Notes: generated from the letters alone by a model not told the origin. A stretch of DNA of 64,000 nucleotides from an uncultured Sutterella sp. (GCA_958347955.1 CATVXH010000008.1:14651-78650); one strand, 5' to 3'; counted from the stretch's first letter, positions 26,834 through 37,754 are shown. Translations and numbers: made by a program.

Positions 26834-27235
26834 TTAACGAAGCTTTTGATATTCTTCGTTACTAACAGGTTCGCACCATTCGTTACTGCCGCCTTCAGAC
26901 GGGACTTCAATGGCAATGTGAGCAAACCAGCTGTCATGAGCTGCCCCGTGCCAATGCTTTACTTCCGGTGGAATATTGACTACGTCGCCGGGATGAAGTT
27001 CACGCGCGGGTTTCCCCCATTCCTGATAATAACCGCGGCCGGCAGTAACTAAAAGAATTTGGCCGCCCTTATGGTGAATATGCCAGTTATTCCGACACCC
27101 GGGCTCGAATGTGACATTGGCAGTCACAACGCCACTTGTTGTCAGCATGTTGAGATAACTTTGCCCTACGAAGTACTTTGCATAAGCTTCATTCTTGTCT
27201 CCGCGAGCGAAAGGACCAAATTTTTCTTCAGACAT
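26834..27235 (-). CDS. Cupin-domain protein
   Basis: 133 residues, a single small beta-barrel cupin. Metal-binding motif 1 reads CRNNWHIHHKGGQILLVTAGRG with two histidines spaced H-x-H, and motif 2 is HPGDVVNIPPEVKHWHGA. Closely similar proteins are often paired with carboxymuconolactone-decarboxylase-like proteins, one of which lies at 45276 in this window. It may be an isomerase, dioxygenase or sensor; the sequence does not say which. Confidence 0.88.
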   Translation of the reverse strand: MSEEKFGPFARGDKNEAYAKYFVGQSYLNMLTTSGVVTANVTFEPGCRNNWHIHHKGGQILLVTAGRGYYQEWGKPARELHPGDVVNIPPEVKHWHGAAHDSWFAHIAIEVPSEGGSNEWCEPVSNEEYQKLR

Positions 27236-27350
27236 TTTTTACTCCTAAAAATATATTTCACGAAGTAAAGCATAGTCATTTAGGTGATAAAAATTTAATC
27301 CAACAAGAGCAGAATTTTGCTTAATTTGAGCAAACTGCTTTATATAAAAA

Positions 27351-27368
27351 AGCCCGGAATACCGGGCT
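27351..27368 (-). terminator. Terminator of pyrF
   Basis: AGCCCGG/CCGGGCT with a 4-nt loop, followed on the minus strand by a U-tract (A-run 27346-27350) 19 bp beyond the pyrF stop. Confidence 0.8.
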
Positions 27369-27386
27369 CGAATAAAAAAAGAGATC

Positions 27387-28205
27387 TTAAATGCAGCGAG
27401 CTTGGTTGATCTTATCACGAGTGTCTTTTGCGACTCGGGCTGCGGCTTCTTTAAAGTCATCGCCGCGCGAGGCGTAGAGGATGGCTCGGCTGGAATTGAT
27501 CATCATGCCGGTCTTATCAGATGTAGTGCCGGCACTTACGCAAGCGTTGATATCGCCGCCTTGGGCACCCACACCGGGAACCAATAAAGGCAGTTCGCCG
27601 ACGATTGAACGGACGGCCGCGATTTCATTGGGGTAAGTCGCACCGACTACGAGGCCTAGTTGGCCGTTTAAGTTCCAGGGGCCGGCTGCCAACTCAGCGA
27701 CGTGTTGATAAATCGGCTTTCCGTTGACTTCGAGCATTTGGATGTCGTTGCCACCCGGGTTTGAGGTACGGCACAGTAAAATCGCGCCTTTGTCTTCATA
27801 TTCCAAGTAGGGTTGAACAGAGTCAAAGCCCATGTAGGGTGAAAGAGTTACAGCGTCGGCGCCAAAGCGGACAAAAGCTTCTTTCGCATAATGCCTTGCC
27901 GTTGATCCGATATCGCCACGCTTGGAGTCTAAAACAACCGGAATGCTTGGATAATGCAAGTGGATATAGTCAATGATGGCTTTAAGTTCAGCTTCCGCGC
28001 CGCTGGAGGCAAAATAGGCAATTTGAGGCTTAAATGCGCAGGCGTATTCAGCTGTCGCGTCAACAATTGCTGTGCAAAATTCGTAGTAACTGTCCTTAAT
28101 TCCCTTAAAGCAATCAGGGAATCGGTCTTTATCGGGGTCTAAGCCCACACAGAGAAGTGACTGGCTTTGAGCCCATCGAGTTTTGAGCTTTTCGATAAAA
28201 GTCAT
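27387..28205 (-). CDS. pyrF: Orotidine-5'-phosphate decarboxylase, type 2
   Basis: 272 residues from the ATG at 28203-28205 ([13 protein letters not shown]); the frame is open seven codons upstream without a better start. The catalytic D-x-K-x-x-D motif appears as [20 protein letters not shown], with [12 protein letters not shown] and the phosphate loop [10 protein letters not shown]. It makes UMP. Length and motifs mark the type 2 (mycobacterial/myxococcal) form, usual in betaproteobacteria. Confidence 0.95.
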   Translation of the reverse strand: MTFIEKLKTRWAQSQSLLCVGLDPDKDRFPDCFKGIKDSYYEFCTAIVDATAEYACAFKPQIAYFASSGAEAELKAIIDYIHLHYPSIPVVLDSKRGDIGSTARHYAKEAFVRFGADAVTLSPYMGFDSVQPYLEYEDKGAILLCRTSNPGGNDIQMLEVNGKPIYQHVAELAAGPWNLNGQLGLVVGATYPNEIAAVRSIVGELPLLVPGVGAQGGDINACVSAGTTSDKTGMMINSSRAILYASRGDDFKEAAARVAKDTRDKINQARCI

Positions 28206-28409
28206 TGATCTCTCCAAATAAATCACGTTCGAAATTGTACTTGCAGCAAGATGAACTTGCCTACTTTGAGCGTTTTTTTGCCTATAGGGTGAAGTATTGT
28301 GTTTGAAATGAAAAACGATTTGACGCTAAAGAAAACGAATTTTTATACTCATGACTTGGAAAAATGTGGATTAAAAACTTATAAAAATAAATTGTGTTAG
28401 GGGCATTTT

Positions 28410-29075
28410 GTGGAAACAATGCTTGAACTTTTTCTTGATTCCTTCTGGGATATATTATTGCCCGGATTGCTCGTAACAATCCCGCTGACAGCCATTTCAT
28501 TTACTTTGGCTCTGATCATCGCAGTTTTTGTGGCGCTGATTCAATTCGCAAGTGTTCCGATTCTCAGCCAGGTCTCTCGTTTTTATATTTGGATCATTCG
28601 CGGCACTCCGCTTTTGGTTCAACTGTTTATTGTTTTTTACGGTTTACCGCATGTGGGCATTTTGATTGATCCATTTGTGGCTGCCGTTGTGGTCTTTTCA
28701 ATCAACGAGGGGGCCTATTGTTCCGAAACAATGCGGGCGGCATTAGAGTCGGTTCCTAAAGGGCAATTGGAAGCGGGACTCTGTGCTGGCATGAGTTGGG
28801 GGCAGACTATTCGCCGTATCGTCTTACCTCAAGCGTTTAGAACAGCCTTCCCCACACTTGGAAACTCTCTTATTTCGATGGTAAAAGATACTTCTTTGGC
28901 AGCTAATATAACGGTGACGGAAATGTTCATGGCCACTCAAAGAATTGTTGCCAGAACCTATGAACCTCTCTTACTTTACGTTGAGGTAGCATTGATCTAT
29001 TTGATTTTCTGCACGGTTTTAACAAAATTGCAAACAAGTGGGGAAAAGCGTTTGCAACGTTACGGAAAACGCTGA
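28410..29075 (+). CDS. Polar amino-acid ABC transporter, permease
   Basis: 221 residues starting at GTG 28410 with AGGGG 6 bp upstream; ATG three codons later is poorly spaced. About five membrane helices and the HisMQ-type signature ([28 protein letters not shown], and the EAA loop EAGLCAGMSWGQTIRRIVLPQA). With the next two genes it forms a complete importer for an amino acid, possibly cystine or a polar residue. Confidence 0.93.
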   Translation: METMLELFLDSFWDILLPGLLVTIPLTAISFTLALIIAVFVALIQFASVPILSQVSRFYIWIIRGTPLLVQLFIVFYGLPHVGILIDPFVAAVVVFSINEGAYCSETMRAALESVPKGQLEAGLCAGMSWGQTIRRIVLPQAFRTAFPTLGNSLISMVKDTSLAANITVTEMFMATQRIVARTYEPLLLYVEVALIYLIFCTVLTKLQTSGEKRLQRYGKR

Positions 29076-29089
29076 TTGTTGAGGATGAA

Positions 29090-29824
29090 ATGATTGAAGT
29101 AAAAAATTTACACAAGTCATTTGAGAACCTCGAGGTCATTAAGGGTGTTGATCTTCAAATTAATCAAGGAGATGTGATCTCTATTATTGGCCCCAGCGGA
29201 TCTGGTAAAACTACCCTGTTGCGCTGCATGAATTTTTTGGAAAAAGCCGATTGCGGGCAAATGACCTTTGATGGCCAGGTATTTGATATGAGTCACATGT
29301 CTTATCGTGACGTATTGAATCTTCGGAAAAAAACGGCGTTCGTTTTTCAAAATTACAACCTCTTTTTTAATAAAACGGCTTTGCAAAATATCACGGAAGG
29401 ATTGATTACTGGACGAGGTGTTGCCAAAGAAAAAGCCATTGAGAAAGCCAAAGTGCTTTTGAAGCGTGTGGGGTTACAGGATCGCGAGGATTACTACCCT
29501 TCGGAATTGTCCGGCGGCCAGCAGCAACGTGTTGCTATTGCCCGAGCATTGGCGGCTGACCCTGAAATCATTTATTTCGATGAACCGACCTCAGCCCTAG
29601 ATCCTGAACTTACTCAAGGTATCCTGACTTTAATGCGTCATATGGCTGAAGAGGGCATGACCATGTTGGTTGTTACGCATGAGATGAGCTTCGCCCGTAA
29701 TGTCTCCAATAAAGTATGGTTTATGGATAAAGGGGTAATCGTAGAATCTGGTTCGGCCAAAGATGTTTTTGAAAATCCAAAGGATGCGAGATTAAAGGGA
29801 TTTTTACAAACAAGTGGGGAATAA
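29090..29824 (+). CDS. Polar amino-acid ABC transporter, ATP-binding protein
   Basis: 244 residues. Walker A GPSGSGKTT, Q-loop FVFQNYNLFFNKTAL, signature LSGGQQQR, Walker [15 protein letters not shown] and switch histidine VVTHEM are all intact. It powers the importer encoded by the flanking permease and binding-protein genes. FNKTALQNITEGLI is reminiscent of TcyC/YecC-type cystine transporters; the substrate is inferred only. Confidence 0.95.
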   Translation: MIEVKNLHKSFENLEVIKGVDLQINQGDVISIIGPSGSGKTTLLRCMNFLEKADCGQMTFDGQVFDMSHMSYRDVLNLRKKTAFVFQNYNLFFNKTALQNITEGLITGRGVAKEKAIEKAKVLLKRVGLQDREDYYPSELSGGQQQRVAIARALAADPEIIYFDEPTSALDPELTQGILTLMRHMAEEGMTMLVVTHEMSFARNVSNKVWFMDKGVIVESGSAKDVFENPKDARLKGFLQTSGE

Positions 29825-29855
29825 CTCGCTTAAAAAGTAATTGGAAGTGGCAAAA

Positions 29856-30674
29856 ATGATGAAACGAAGAATTTTTCTTTCTGCTGTGGCAATGACAGCG
29901 GCACTGGTGTTAAACGGATGCTCGGATAATAGTGACAAGACCGTAAAAGAACCGAAGCAATCCAAGGATCTTTTGCAACAAATTCAAGCTAAGGGGGAAG
30001 TGGTCATCGCCACGGAAGGGACTTGGTCGCCATGGACATATCACGATGACAGTGGGAAATTGACCGGTTACGATATTGAAGTGGGGCGATTGATTGCGGA
30101 AAAATTAGGTGTGCGCGCTCATTTCGTGGAAGGAAAATGGGACGGTTTGTTGGCGGGGATCTCCGCTGGGCGCTATGACCTCATGATCAATGGGGTTGAT
30201 GTGACACCAGAACGTCAGAAAGCTTATTGTTTCAGTCAACCTTATGCTTATAACAAAACAGTAGTTGTTGTTTCCGAGTCAAATACGACGATACACACTA
30301 TGCAAGATCTAAAAGGCAAGAAAACTGCCAATACAATCTCCAGCACTTACGCAGAAATTGCTGAGCGCTATGGAGCAAATGTGGTTGGAGTGGACGATCT
30401 AAACCAAACTTTTGAGTTATTGCTTAGCGGCCGCATTGATGCAACCTTAAATGCAGAGGTGGTTTATTACGACTATAAGAAAGTTCATCCAACCGCCCCG
30501 ATTAAAATTGCAGCGACAGATGAGAATGTGACATCGGTGGCTATCGCAATGAAAAAAGAGGGGACGGAGAAGCTTCAGTCCGAAATTAATCGCATTCTTA
30601 CCGATTTAGATAGCAGAGGCCAACTTAAAGAACTTTCTGAACACTTTTTCGGAACGGACATTTCGAAAAAGTAA
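29856..30674 (+). CDS. Amino-acid ABC transporter, substrate-binding lipoprotein
   Basis: 272 residues from the ATG at 29856 (GGAAG 8 bp upstream). A lipoprotein signal ends in LVLNGC with the acylated Cys, followed by the SBP family 3 fold: GTWSPWTYHDDSGKLTGYDI, GRYDLMINGVDVTPER and YSQP-like sites. The similarity is strongest to cystine/polar amino acid binding proteins (FliY type). Last gene of the 28.4-30.7 kb importer operon. The aldo/keto reductase remnant follows almost immediately. Confidence 0.93.
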   Translation: MMKRRIFLSAVAMTAALVLNGCSDNSDKTVKEPKQSKDLLQQIQAKGEVVIATEGTWSPWTYHDDSGKLTGYDIEVGRLIAEKLGVRAHFVEGKWDGLLAGISAGRYDLMINGVDVTPERQKAYCFSQPYAYNKTVVVVSESNTTIHTMQDLKGKKTANTISSTYAEIAERYGANVVGVDDLNQTFELLLSGRIDATLNAEVVYYDYKKVHPTAPIKIAATDENVTSVAIAMKKEGTEKLQSEINRILTDLDSRGQLKELSEHFFGTDISKK

Positions 30675-30677
30675 TAG

Positions 30678-30902
30678 AAGAGGCGAGAGGCTTTCACGTT
30701 AGGTGTCTCGATTCCTGCCATAGGTTTCGGACCTTGGAACCTAAGAGGTAAACAATGTATAAACTCTGTACGATGCGCGTTGGATTGCGGCCATCGCTTG
30801 TTTGATACCGCTTCTTTCTATGAAAATGAGGCGGAGGTTGGAAAAGCAATTCGTGATAGCGGTCTTAAGCGCGAAGATATCATCGTGCAAACAAAACTTT
30901 AT
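30678..30902 (+). pseudogene. Aldo/keto reductase remnant, 5' part
   Basis: The frame starting after a TAG at 30675 encodes the beginning of an aldo/keto reductase: GVSIPAIGFGPWNLRG, then the catalytic-Asp/Tyr region FDTASFYENEAEVGKAI, and IIVQTKLY. No ATG, GTG or TTG exists in frame before the homologous part, so the start is lost too. The frame is cut off exactly after Tyr (TTTAT, 30898-30902) by the TnpB element and resumes, in frame, at 32405. Confidence 0.85.
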
Positions 30903-31045
30903 CAATTTCATCGTAAAACCTCCTCAATAATGGAGAGGATATAAGATGGCAATCCGAAGGATTGCTACGAATCCAGATAAACATTGTAAATGGGTTTAAA
31001 TTGGCTTTGGTGGGTTAAAATTAGTTGAATATTAAGCTCTCAATA

Positions 31046-31080
31046 TGATACGATTTATATATGTCGCTCATATCGTATCA
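31046..31080 (+). promoter_or_regulatory. Hairpin across the tnpB start codon
   Basis: TGATACGAT (31046-31054) and ATCGTATCA (31072-31080) are perfect inverted repeats flanking the tnpB ATG at 31061. An mRNA hairpin here would bury the start codon. No Shine-Dalgarno is visible upstream. Confidence 0.5.
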
Positions 31081-32293
31081 GTATAGGATTTACCCAAACG
31101 CTTCTCAGTGTCAATCCCTGATTGATCACTTCGGCTGCGCTCGTTGGGTCTACAATCACTACCTCACCGAGGCTCAGCAGCACTACGATAATACCGGCAA
31201 ATCTATGCGGCGAGACGCCTTCATTGTCCGCTTGGTCCAACTCAAAAAAGAATTCCCTTGGCTCAAAAAGGTGAATTCACAATCGCTTCAGATGGCGGCC
31301 CGTAATGCCGATCGCGCCTTCGTGAATTTTTTCGAAAAAAGAGCCAAACGTCCTCGGTTCAAGAACAAACACTGCGGCAGACAGTCATTTCAATGCCCTC
31401 AGCATTGTCGAGTGGAGTTCCCGGATCTAGGAACTAAAGGTCATATTGTTTTTCCGAAAATCGGTTCGATTAAAGCGGCTTTGCACCGACGATTCCACGG
31501 AACAGTTAAAACGGTGACGGTTGTGCGGGACCCCTCAGGCAAGTACTACGCCAGTGTTTTGGTTGATGACGCTCAACCGGCAATAAAGCCCGATGCTGTT
31601 GACTTTGAGCGTACGGCAGGCATCGATGCCGGCCTCAAGACGGCATTTACCGTTGTCGGTCCAAGCGGGACGATAAAGGTGGAGAATCCCACTTTTTTGA
31701 AAAAACAGTCGGACCAGTTAAAAAAGCAACAGAAGCGATTGTCTCGGTGTCTGCGCAGTGTCACGATAAAGGAGAATGATAAGGGTGAGAAAATTCGAGA
31801 ACTCAACGTCTCGAAGCGCTATGAGAAGCAAAGGGCACGATTAGCCCGCGCATATGAAAAAATTAGGCATCAGAGAAAAAACTGGATCAATCAAATCAGC
31901 CGTCGGTTAGTCAACGATAGCCAAGTGACGACCTATGTGGTTGAGGATCTGAATCTGAAAGGTCTGATGAAAAACCACCGTTTGGCGGGAGCTATCTCTG
32001 AGGTGGGGATAGGGAATTTCTACCGTGTATTGAAATATAAATTAGAGGCGGTGGGAAAGAACCTGTTGGTGGCCGGACGCTGGTACCCGTCAAGCAAGCG
32101 TTGTCCGGCGTGTGGGAAGAAAAAAGTGGCACTCAGAGAACGTGAGTGGCGCTGCGAGCATTGCTGTTGTGAGCATGATCGCGATGAAGCGGCAGCGGTG
32201 AACTTGCGTCATTGGGTCAAGCTGTCGGAACAAGAACAAAGCCGATACGGCCGGAACGGTCGTGCGTTAGAGAAGGAAGCGATTCCTTTTTGA
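31061..32293 (+). CDS. tnpB: TnpB RNA-guided nuclease (OrfB of IS605 family)
   Basis: 410 residues, full size for TnpB. N-terminal HTH/wedge region begins YQYRIYPNASQ; the split RuvC nuclease has D189 (GIDAGLKTAF), E295 (YVVEDLNLKGL) and D375 (HDRDEAAAVN). A zinc ribbon lies between the last two (CPACGKKK and CEHC). All catalytic acids are present, so it is likely active as a nuclease guided by the right-end RNA. An unusual point is DRDEAAAVN where DRDxNAAxN is normal. No frameshift. Confidence 0.93.
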   Translation: MSLISYQYRIYPNASQCQSLIDHFGCARWVYNHYLTEAQQHYDNTGKSMRRDAFIVRLVQLKKEFPWLKKVNSQSLQMAARNADRAFVNFFEKRAKRPRFKNKHCGRQSFQCPQHCRVEFPDLGTKGHIVFPKIGSIKAALHRRFHGTVKTVTVVRDPSGKYYASVLVDDAQPAIKPDAVDFERTAGIDAGLKTAFTVVGPSGTIKVENPTFLKKQSDQLKKQQKRLSRCLRSVTIKENDKGEKIRELNVSKRYEKQRARLARAYEKIRHQRKNWINQISRRLVNDSQVTTYVVEDLNLKGLMKNHRLAGAISEVGIGNFYRVLKYKLEAVGKNLLVAGRWYPSSKRCPACGKKKVALREREWRCEHCCCEHDRDEAAAVNLRHWVKLSEQEQSRYGRNGRALEKEAIPF

Positions 32294-32404
32294 AGAGTTC
32301 CCCCGAGGATAGTCCCGTCGGCGCGGGTTCCTCGGCGAGAGGCTTGAGCCAGAAGGCTCAAGTGGGTCACGCGAAGCTCCGTCCTTCAGGTCGGTGTAGT
32401 TCAC
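32294..32404 (+). ncRNA. Predicted right-end omega RNA (reRNA) scaffold
   Basis: The stretch after tnpB folds into clear helices: CCGAGGA/TCCTCGG (32303-32335) with an inner CCCG/CGGG, CTTGAGCC/GGCTCAAG (32343-32362), and the terminal CCGTCC/GGTCGG hairpin (32379-32394), then GTAGTTCAC at the element border. In TnpB systems the guide is the flanking sequence just beyond, here 32405-32424. The RNA 5' end is probably inside tnpB. Confidence 0.7.
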
Positions 32405-32977
32405 CCTAATCAATACGATGATGCTTCGAGAGCAATAGAGCAGGTGCTTGCTCGTTTAGATGTCGGTTATATCGATATTATGATGTTGCACCATCCAGCT
32501 CATAATGATGTGAGGACTTATTTCGCAATCGAAGAGGCTATTTCCAAGGGCCTAGTAGAAGCCGGAGGAATTTCTTGTTATTACATCAATGAATGTGAGT
32601 CTTTCTTACCACAGGTTCACATAAAGCCGGTTGTGATTCAAAACGAGATCCATCCCTTATACCAAGACACGGCGGTAGTGAACTATATTCACAGCAAAGC
32701 AATTGCGTTGCAAGCCTGGTACCCATTGGGAGGCCGTGGATATATCCGCACATTATTGCGGACACCGCAACTGTTGGAAATCGCTCAAGCACACAACCGT
32801 AGTGTCGTGCAGGTGGTTCTGCGTTGGCATTTGCAAAGAGGGATTTGCCCGCTACCTGGTTCCTCTGATGTGGAACACATTAGAGAAAATTTCGGTGTAT
32901 TTGATTTTGCGTTGTCTGATAGAGAAATGCGGGTAATAGAGGAACTAAACCGCAACGAAAAACATGATTGGTACTGA
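32405..32977 (+). pseudogene. Aldo/keto reductase remnant, 3' part
   Basis: 190 codons in frame with the 5' remnant: PNQYDDASRAIEQVLARLDV, GYIDIMMLHHP, QNEIHPLYQ, LQAWYPLGGRG and PGSSDVEHIREN, i.e. the cofactor-binding C-terminal half of an aldo/keto reductase ending at a normal stop. Without the insertion the protein would be about 265 residues, typical for AKR5-like enzymes. An internal ATG at 32444 could restart translation but would lack the catalytic half. Confidence 0.88.
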
Positions 32978-32998
32978 GATGGTTTAGCTCAGACTAAT

Positions 32999-33030
32999 AA
33001 AGCCCGGCTTGTAGTCTGAAGCCGGGCTTT
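32999..33030. terminator. Bidirectional terminator
   Basis: A perfect 12-bp stem AAAGCCCGGCTT/AAGCCGGGCTTT with an 8-nt loop between the convergent reductase remnant and rhodanese gene. Confidence 0.75.
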
Positions 33031-33042
33031 GTGTCAGATCGG

Positions 33043-33477
33043 CTATTTTTTGGGGCCGTTTTCAAGTTCGTAGGGCCACTGAAGAATTCCGTACATGTTG
33101 TAAACGTTTTTGTAACCGGTGGCCACTAAAATCTTCGAGGCGTTTTCAGCTCGCACGCCGCTACGGCAATGCACAAGGATCTTCTGATTAAAATCTGGAG
33201 CCGCATTGATTTTTGCTCCGACTTTTAGTGTTGAAAGCGGCAGGTTAACGGAGCCTCTGATAAACCCTTCCGTAATTCTCTCGACGGGATTTCTCACATC
33301 GATGACAACCACACCCTCGCGGATCATTTTAAGTGCTTCAGAAGGCACCACTTTATGGTATGCGGGGTTTTCAAAGGTCAATGGTGTTGCCGGTTGCGGT
33401 TCCACGGGTTCTAGTGCAAAAGCTTGAGTAGAAAGCAACGCTGAGCATAAAACTAAACCAAAAAGACGCTTACGCAT
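33043..33477 (-). CDS. Periplasmic rhodanese-domain protein
   Basis: 144 residues: a Sec signal peptide (MRKRLFGLVLCSALLSTQAFA) followed by one rhodanese domain. The active-site loop is VHCRSGVRAENA, with the catalytic Cys ready to carry a persulfide; VIDVRNPVERI precedes it. Secreted single-domain rhodaneses may transfer sulfur in the periplasm; the acceptor is unknown. It has its own terminator and appears monocistronic. Confidence 0.9.
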   Translation of the reverse strand: MRKRLFGLVLCSALLSTQAFALEPVEPQPATPLTFENPAYHKVVPSEALKMIREGVVVIDVRNPVERITEGFIRGSVNLPLSTLKVGAKINAAPDFNQKILVHCRSGVRAENASKILVATGYKNVYNMYGILQWPYELENGPKK

Positions 33478-33623
33478 ATTGACTCCTTTTGACTTTTACT
33501 ATGGGAAACTATAGCGCAAATGGTTTTCTGGGATGCAAAGTTGCCAAGGATTTTCTAGAGTATTGGATTCATTTTCCAAGGGGGCTAAAGATGTTCAGTC
33601 AATAGCACCCCCTTAAATATCAA

Positions 33624-34976
33624 TTAACGATTGCTGTAATCATCAATCGGAATGTATTTCAGTTCTTGAGTATCACGGAAGACTTTAGGAGCAGGTAAAT
33701 CCGGCATTTCAGGAATTGAAGCATCAGATTTTCCGAGAACAGTGTGAAGTTTGGCCTCATCCAATTCTTTGCACCATTTTCCGACGACGATTGTTGCAAT
33801 GCCGTTGCCAATGATATTGGTTAAAGCGCGGGCTTCTGACATAAAACGATCAATACCAAGAATCAATGCCAAACCGGCGACAGGAACGTGCCCGACAGCT
33901 GAAAGTGTCGCAGCCAGTACGATAAAACCAGATCCTGTGACACCTGCCGCCCCTTTACTGGTCAGAAGCAAAACGGCCAAAAGGGTCAACTCTTGCATCA
34001 ATGTCATCTCAACATCACAAGCTTGGGCGATGAAAACGGATGCCATGGTGAGATAGATGGCTGTGCCGTCAAGATTAAAGGAGTAGCCGGTGGGAACTAC
34101 CAAGCCGACAACGGATTTGCTGACACCGGCCTTTTCAAGTTTATCCATGATTTTGGGCAATGCGGATTCAGAAGATGAAGTACCCAAAACAATAAGGAGT
34201 TCTTCCTTGATGTAACAGATATATTTCCAAACGGAAAAACCGGCATAGCGGCAAATAGCTCCTAATACAACAAAGATGAAAAGTAAGCAGGTAAGGTAGA
34301 ACGTTCCCATGAGCTCGGCAAGCGGTAACAGAGACTGCACGCCGTATTTGCCGATGGTAAAAGCCATTGCACCGAAAGCGCCGATCGGAGCGACTTTCAT
34401 GATCATGTTGACGATTTGGAAAAGAATCTGTGAGCTTTTTTCTATAACGTCAAAAACCAGAGTTCCGCGGCCACCGAACTTATGCAGCGCAACACCGAAA
34501 AGAATCGAGAAAAATAGCACTTGCAAGATGTTGCCTTCAGCAAAGGCGCTCACGACAGTGCTCGGGATAATGTTCATCAGAAATTGCGCAGTTGACTCCA
34601 TTTTGTCGCCGGCTGTGTAAATGGCAACGGAGCCGGCATCAAGCGTAGTCGGGTCAATGTGCATGCCACGACCAGGTCCCAGCGTGTTAACAAGCACCAG
34701 GCCGACGATGAGCGCGATGGTGCTTACGACCTCAAAATAGAGTATGGCTAAACCACCGGTCTTTCCAACTTTTTTCATGTCTTCCATGCCGGCGATACCG
34801 GTAACTACCGTACAGAAAATTACGGGAGCGATGATCATCTTGATTAACTTAATAAAGCCATCACCAAAAGGCTTCATTGACGCACCTAATTCAGGGTAGA
34901 AATACCCCAACAGCACACCGATGATAATTGCGCAGATGACTTGAAAGTAGAGGACCTTGTAGATCGGTTTTTTCAT
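33624..34976 (-). CDS. dctA: DctA-type C4-dicarboxylate/H+ (Na+) symporter
   Basis: 450 residues from the ATG at 34974-34976, which has AAAGGA upstream; five extra in-frame codons precede it. Dicarboxylate/amino acid:cation symporter fold with hairpin motif [13 protein letters not shown] and the TM7 motif [16 protein letters not shown], plus [18 protein letters not shown]. It imports succinate, fumarate, malate or aspartate. Together with the two DcuC-type carriers it makes C4 acids a central substrate theme. Confidence 0.92.
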   Translation of the reverse strand: MKKPIYKVLYFQVICAIIIGVLLGYFYPELGASMKPFGDGFIKLIKMIIAPVIFCTVVTGIAGMEDMKKVGKTGGLAILYFEVVSTIALIVGLVLVNTLGPGRGMHIDPTTLDAGSVAIYTAGDKMESTAQFLMNIIPSTVVSAFAEGNILQVLFFSILFGVALHKFGGRGTLVFDVIEKSSQILFQIVNMIMKVAPIGAFGAMAFTIGKYGVQSLLPLAELMGTFYLTCLLFIFVVLGAICRYAGFSVWKYICYIKEELLIVLGTSSSESALPKIMDKLEKAGVSKSVVGLVVPTGYSFNLDGTAIYLTMASVFIAQACDVEMTLMQELTLLAVLLLTSKGAAGVTGSGFIVLAATLSAVGHVPVAGLALILGIDRFMSEARALTNIIGNGIATIVVGKWCKELDEAKLHTVLGKSDASIPEMPDLPAPKVFRDTQELKYIPIDDYSNR

Positions 34977-35093
34977 TTTCAGTCCTTTCATAAAGGTCGT
35001 GTACTTCGATCCCGAATGGGTTTAGAGAGGGAGATCGGAAGCCCACAAGAGTTACAAGGGGGGTGTCTTTTCAGACACATCGTTTGGATTTTA

Positions 35094-35105
35094 AGGGTTA
35101 ACCCT
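35094..35105. repeat. 12-bp perfect palindrome AGGGTTAACCCT
   Basis: It overlaps the yigZ stop codon, 118 bp upstream of dctA on the same strand. A hairpin GTGTCT/AGACAC (35073-35088) lies between it and dctA. Possible operator for dctA; no known regulator site was recognised. Confidence 0.3.
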
Positions 35106-35727
35106 ATAATTTTTCAATAAGTAAACCGCCTGATGTTATTTGAGTTAGGGCATCAGTCAGTGCTTTGCATTTCGATTGAGGCACACTGAGAGTAAATGTT
35201 GCATCAAGAGAGAAATCTTTCTCCAGGATTAAAGCGTTGGCATTTTCAAATTCCCTCAGTGCGATATTCACGAAACGGTGTTCAACAGTGATGCGTAAGC
35301 ATTCGCAAGGAATACGTTCGGTAACAGGCAAAGTCTCAAGCCCGAGTTTAACGAGACCTTGATAAGCGCGAACCAGACCTCCTGTACCCAAAAGAGTGCC
35401 GCCGAAATAACGAGTGACAACGGCGGCTATTTCACCGACGCCGCAGTGCAATAACACTGTCAACATGGGACGACCCGCAGTCCCCTTCGGTTCACCGTCA
35501 TCACTGGCGCCAATTTGAGCAGTACTGCCGGGGTCTCCGGCAACATACGCCCAACAGTTGTGGGTGGCATCGGCATATTCCTGACGTACCGCGTCTATAA
35601 AGCGTTTAGCCTCTTCGGGGGAGGAGACTCGAGCTATCGTTACGATAAAACGAGACCTATGGATCGTTTCTTCGGCACGGTGAATTGATCCTGGAAGCAG
35701 GTCGGGGACTTGGTAACGTTCTGTCAT
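35104..35727 (-). CDS. yigZ: YigZ/IMPACT family protein
   Basis: 207 residues. The N-terminal UPF0029/IMPACT domain shows IHRSRFIVTIARVSSPEEA, DATHNCWAYV and DDGEPKGTAGRPML, then VTRYFGGTLLGTGGLVRAY; the C-terminal DUF1949 domain follows (~140-205). The E. coli homologue is linked to translation-related processes, but the biochemical role is unsettled. Its start sits right behind the groEL terminator. Confidence 0.92.
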   Translation of the reverse strand: MTERYQVPDLLPGSIHRAEETIHRSRFIVTIARVSSPEEAKRFIDAVRQEYADATHNCWAYVAGDPGSTAQIGASDDGEPKGTAGRPMLTVLLHCGVGEIAAVVTRYFGGTLLGTGGLVRAYQGLVKLGLETLPVTERIPCECLRITVEHRFVNIALREFENANALILEKDFSLDATFTLSVPQSKCKALTDALTQITSGGLLIEKL

Positions 35728-35737
35728 GGCAAAAAGC

Positions 35738-35765
35738 AGCCCGGGAAAGAGAACTTTCTCGGGCT
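35738..35765 (-). terminator. Terminator of groES-groEL
   Basis: AGCCCGGGAAAG pairs with CTTTCTCGGGCT (one G-U pair) and is followed on the minus strand by UUUUU. It lies 28 bp past the groEL stop and 11 bp before the yigZ start. Confidence 0.8.
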
Positions 35766-35792
35766 TGCCCTATATCACCTGGTGATAACCGA

Positions 35793-37430
<1,638 letters not shown>

Positions 37431-37466
37431 TTATTACTCCAACTATTAAATCTGTACTTGCTGAAA

Positions 37467-37754
37467 TTATTCCAACACGCCCATGATGTCTTCTTCACGC
37501 ATCACGAGCAATTCTTCACCTTCAACCTTTACGGTTTGGCCTGCGTACTTACCAAAAAGCACACGGTCGCCCACCTTCACATCCATCGGGATGATCTTGC
37601 CGGAGTCATCGCGCTTACCGGGGCCAACAGCCAACACTTCACCTTGGTCGGGCTTTTCACCGGCGCTATCCGGAATAACAATGCCAGCGGCAGTCGTGCG
37701 TTCACTTTCCAGACGTTTGACAATCACGCGGTCGTGCAGAGGACGAATTTGCAT
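37467..37754 (-). CDS. groES: Co-chaperonin GroES (10 kDa)
   Basis: 95 residues, normal size. It starts [14 protein letters not shown] and has the mobile loop around [17 protein letters not shown], which docks to GroEL, plus [21 protein letters not shown]. First gene of the groESL operon. TAGGAGA precedes the ATG. A terminator-like hairpin lies 46 bp upstream in the leader. Confidence 0.99.
   Translation of the reverse strand: MQIRPLHDRVIVKRLESERTTAAGIVIPDSAGEKPDQGEVLAVGPGKRDDSGKIIPMDVKVGDRVLFGKYAGQTVKVEGEELLVMREEDIMGVLE

Larger units (their letters stand above)
30903..32404 (+). mobile_element. IS200/IS605-family element, TnpB-only (IS1341 type)
   Basis: A 1502-bp element whose borders can be read from the broken reductase: left flank ends in TTTAT, right end finishes GTAGTTCAC, and joining 30902 to 32405 restores the sequence VQTKLY-PNQYDDA in frame. 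There is no target duplication and no terminal inverted repeat, as expected for this superfamily. The left end has small hairpins (30919-30938; GCAATCC/GGATTGC at 30949-30965). No tnpA is present, so movement would need a transposase in trans. Confidence 0.88.

Noticed and set aside
26795..27052. Plus-strand ORF opposite the cupin gene
   Set aside because: Shadow of the cupin coding sequence; crosses the hairpin after trpB and has no ribosome site.
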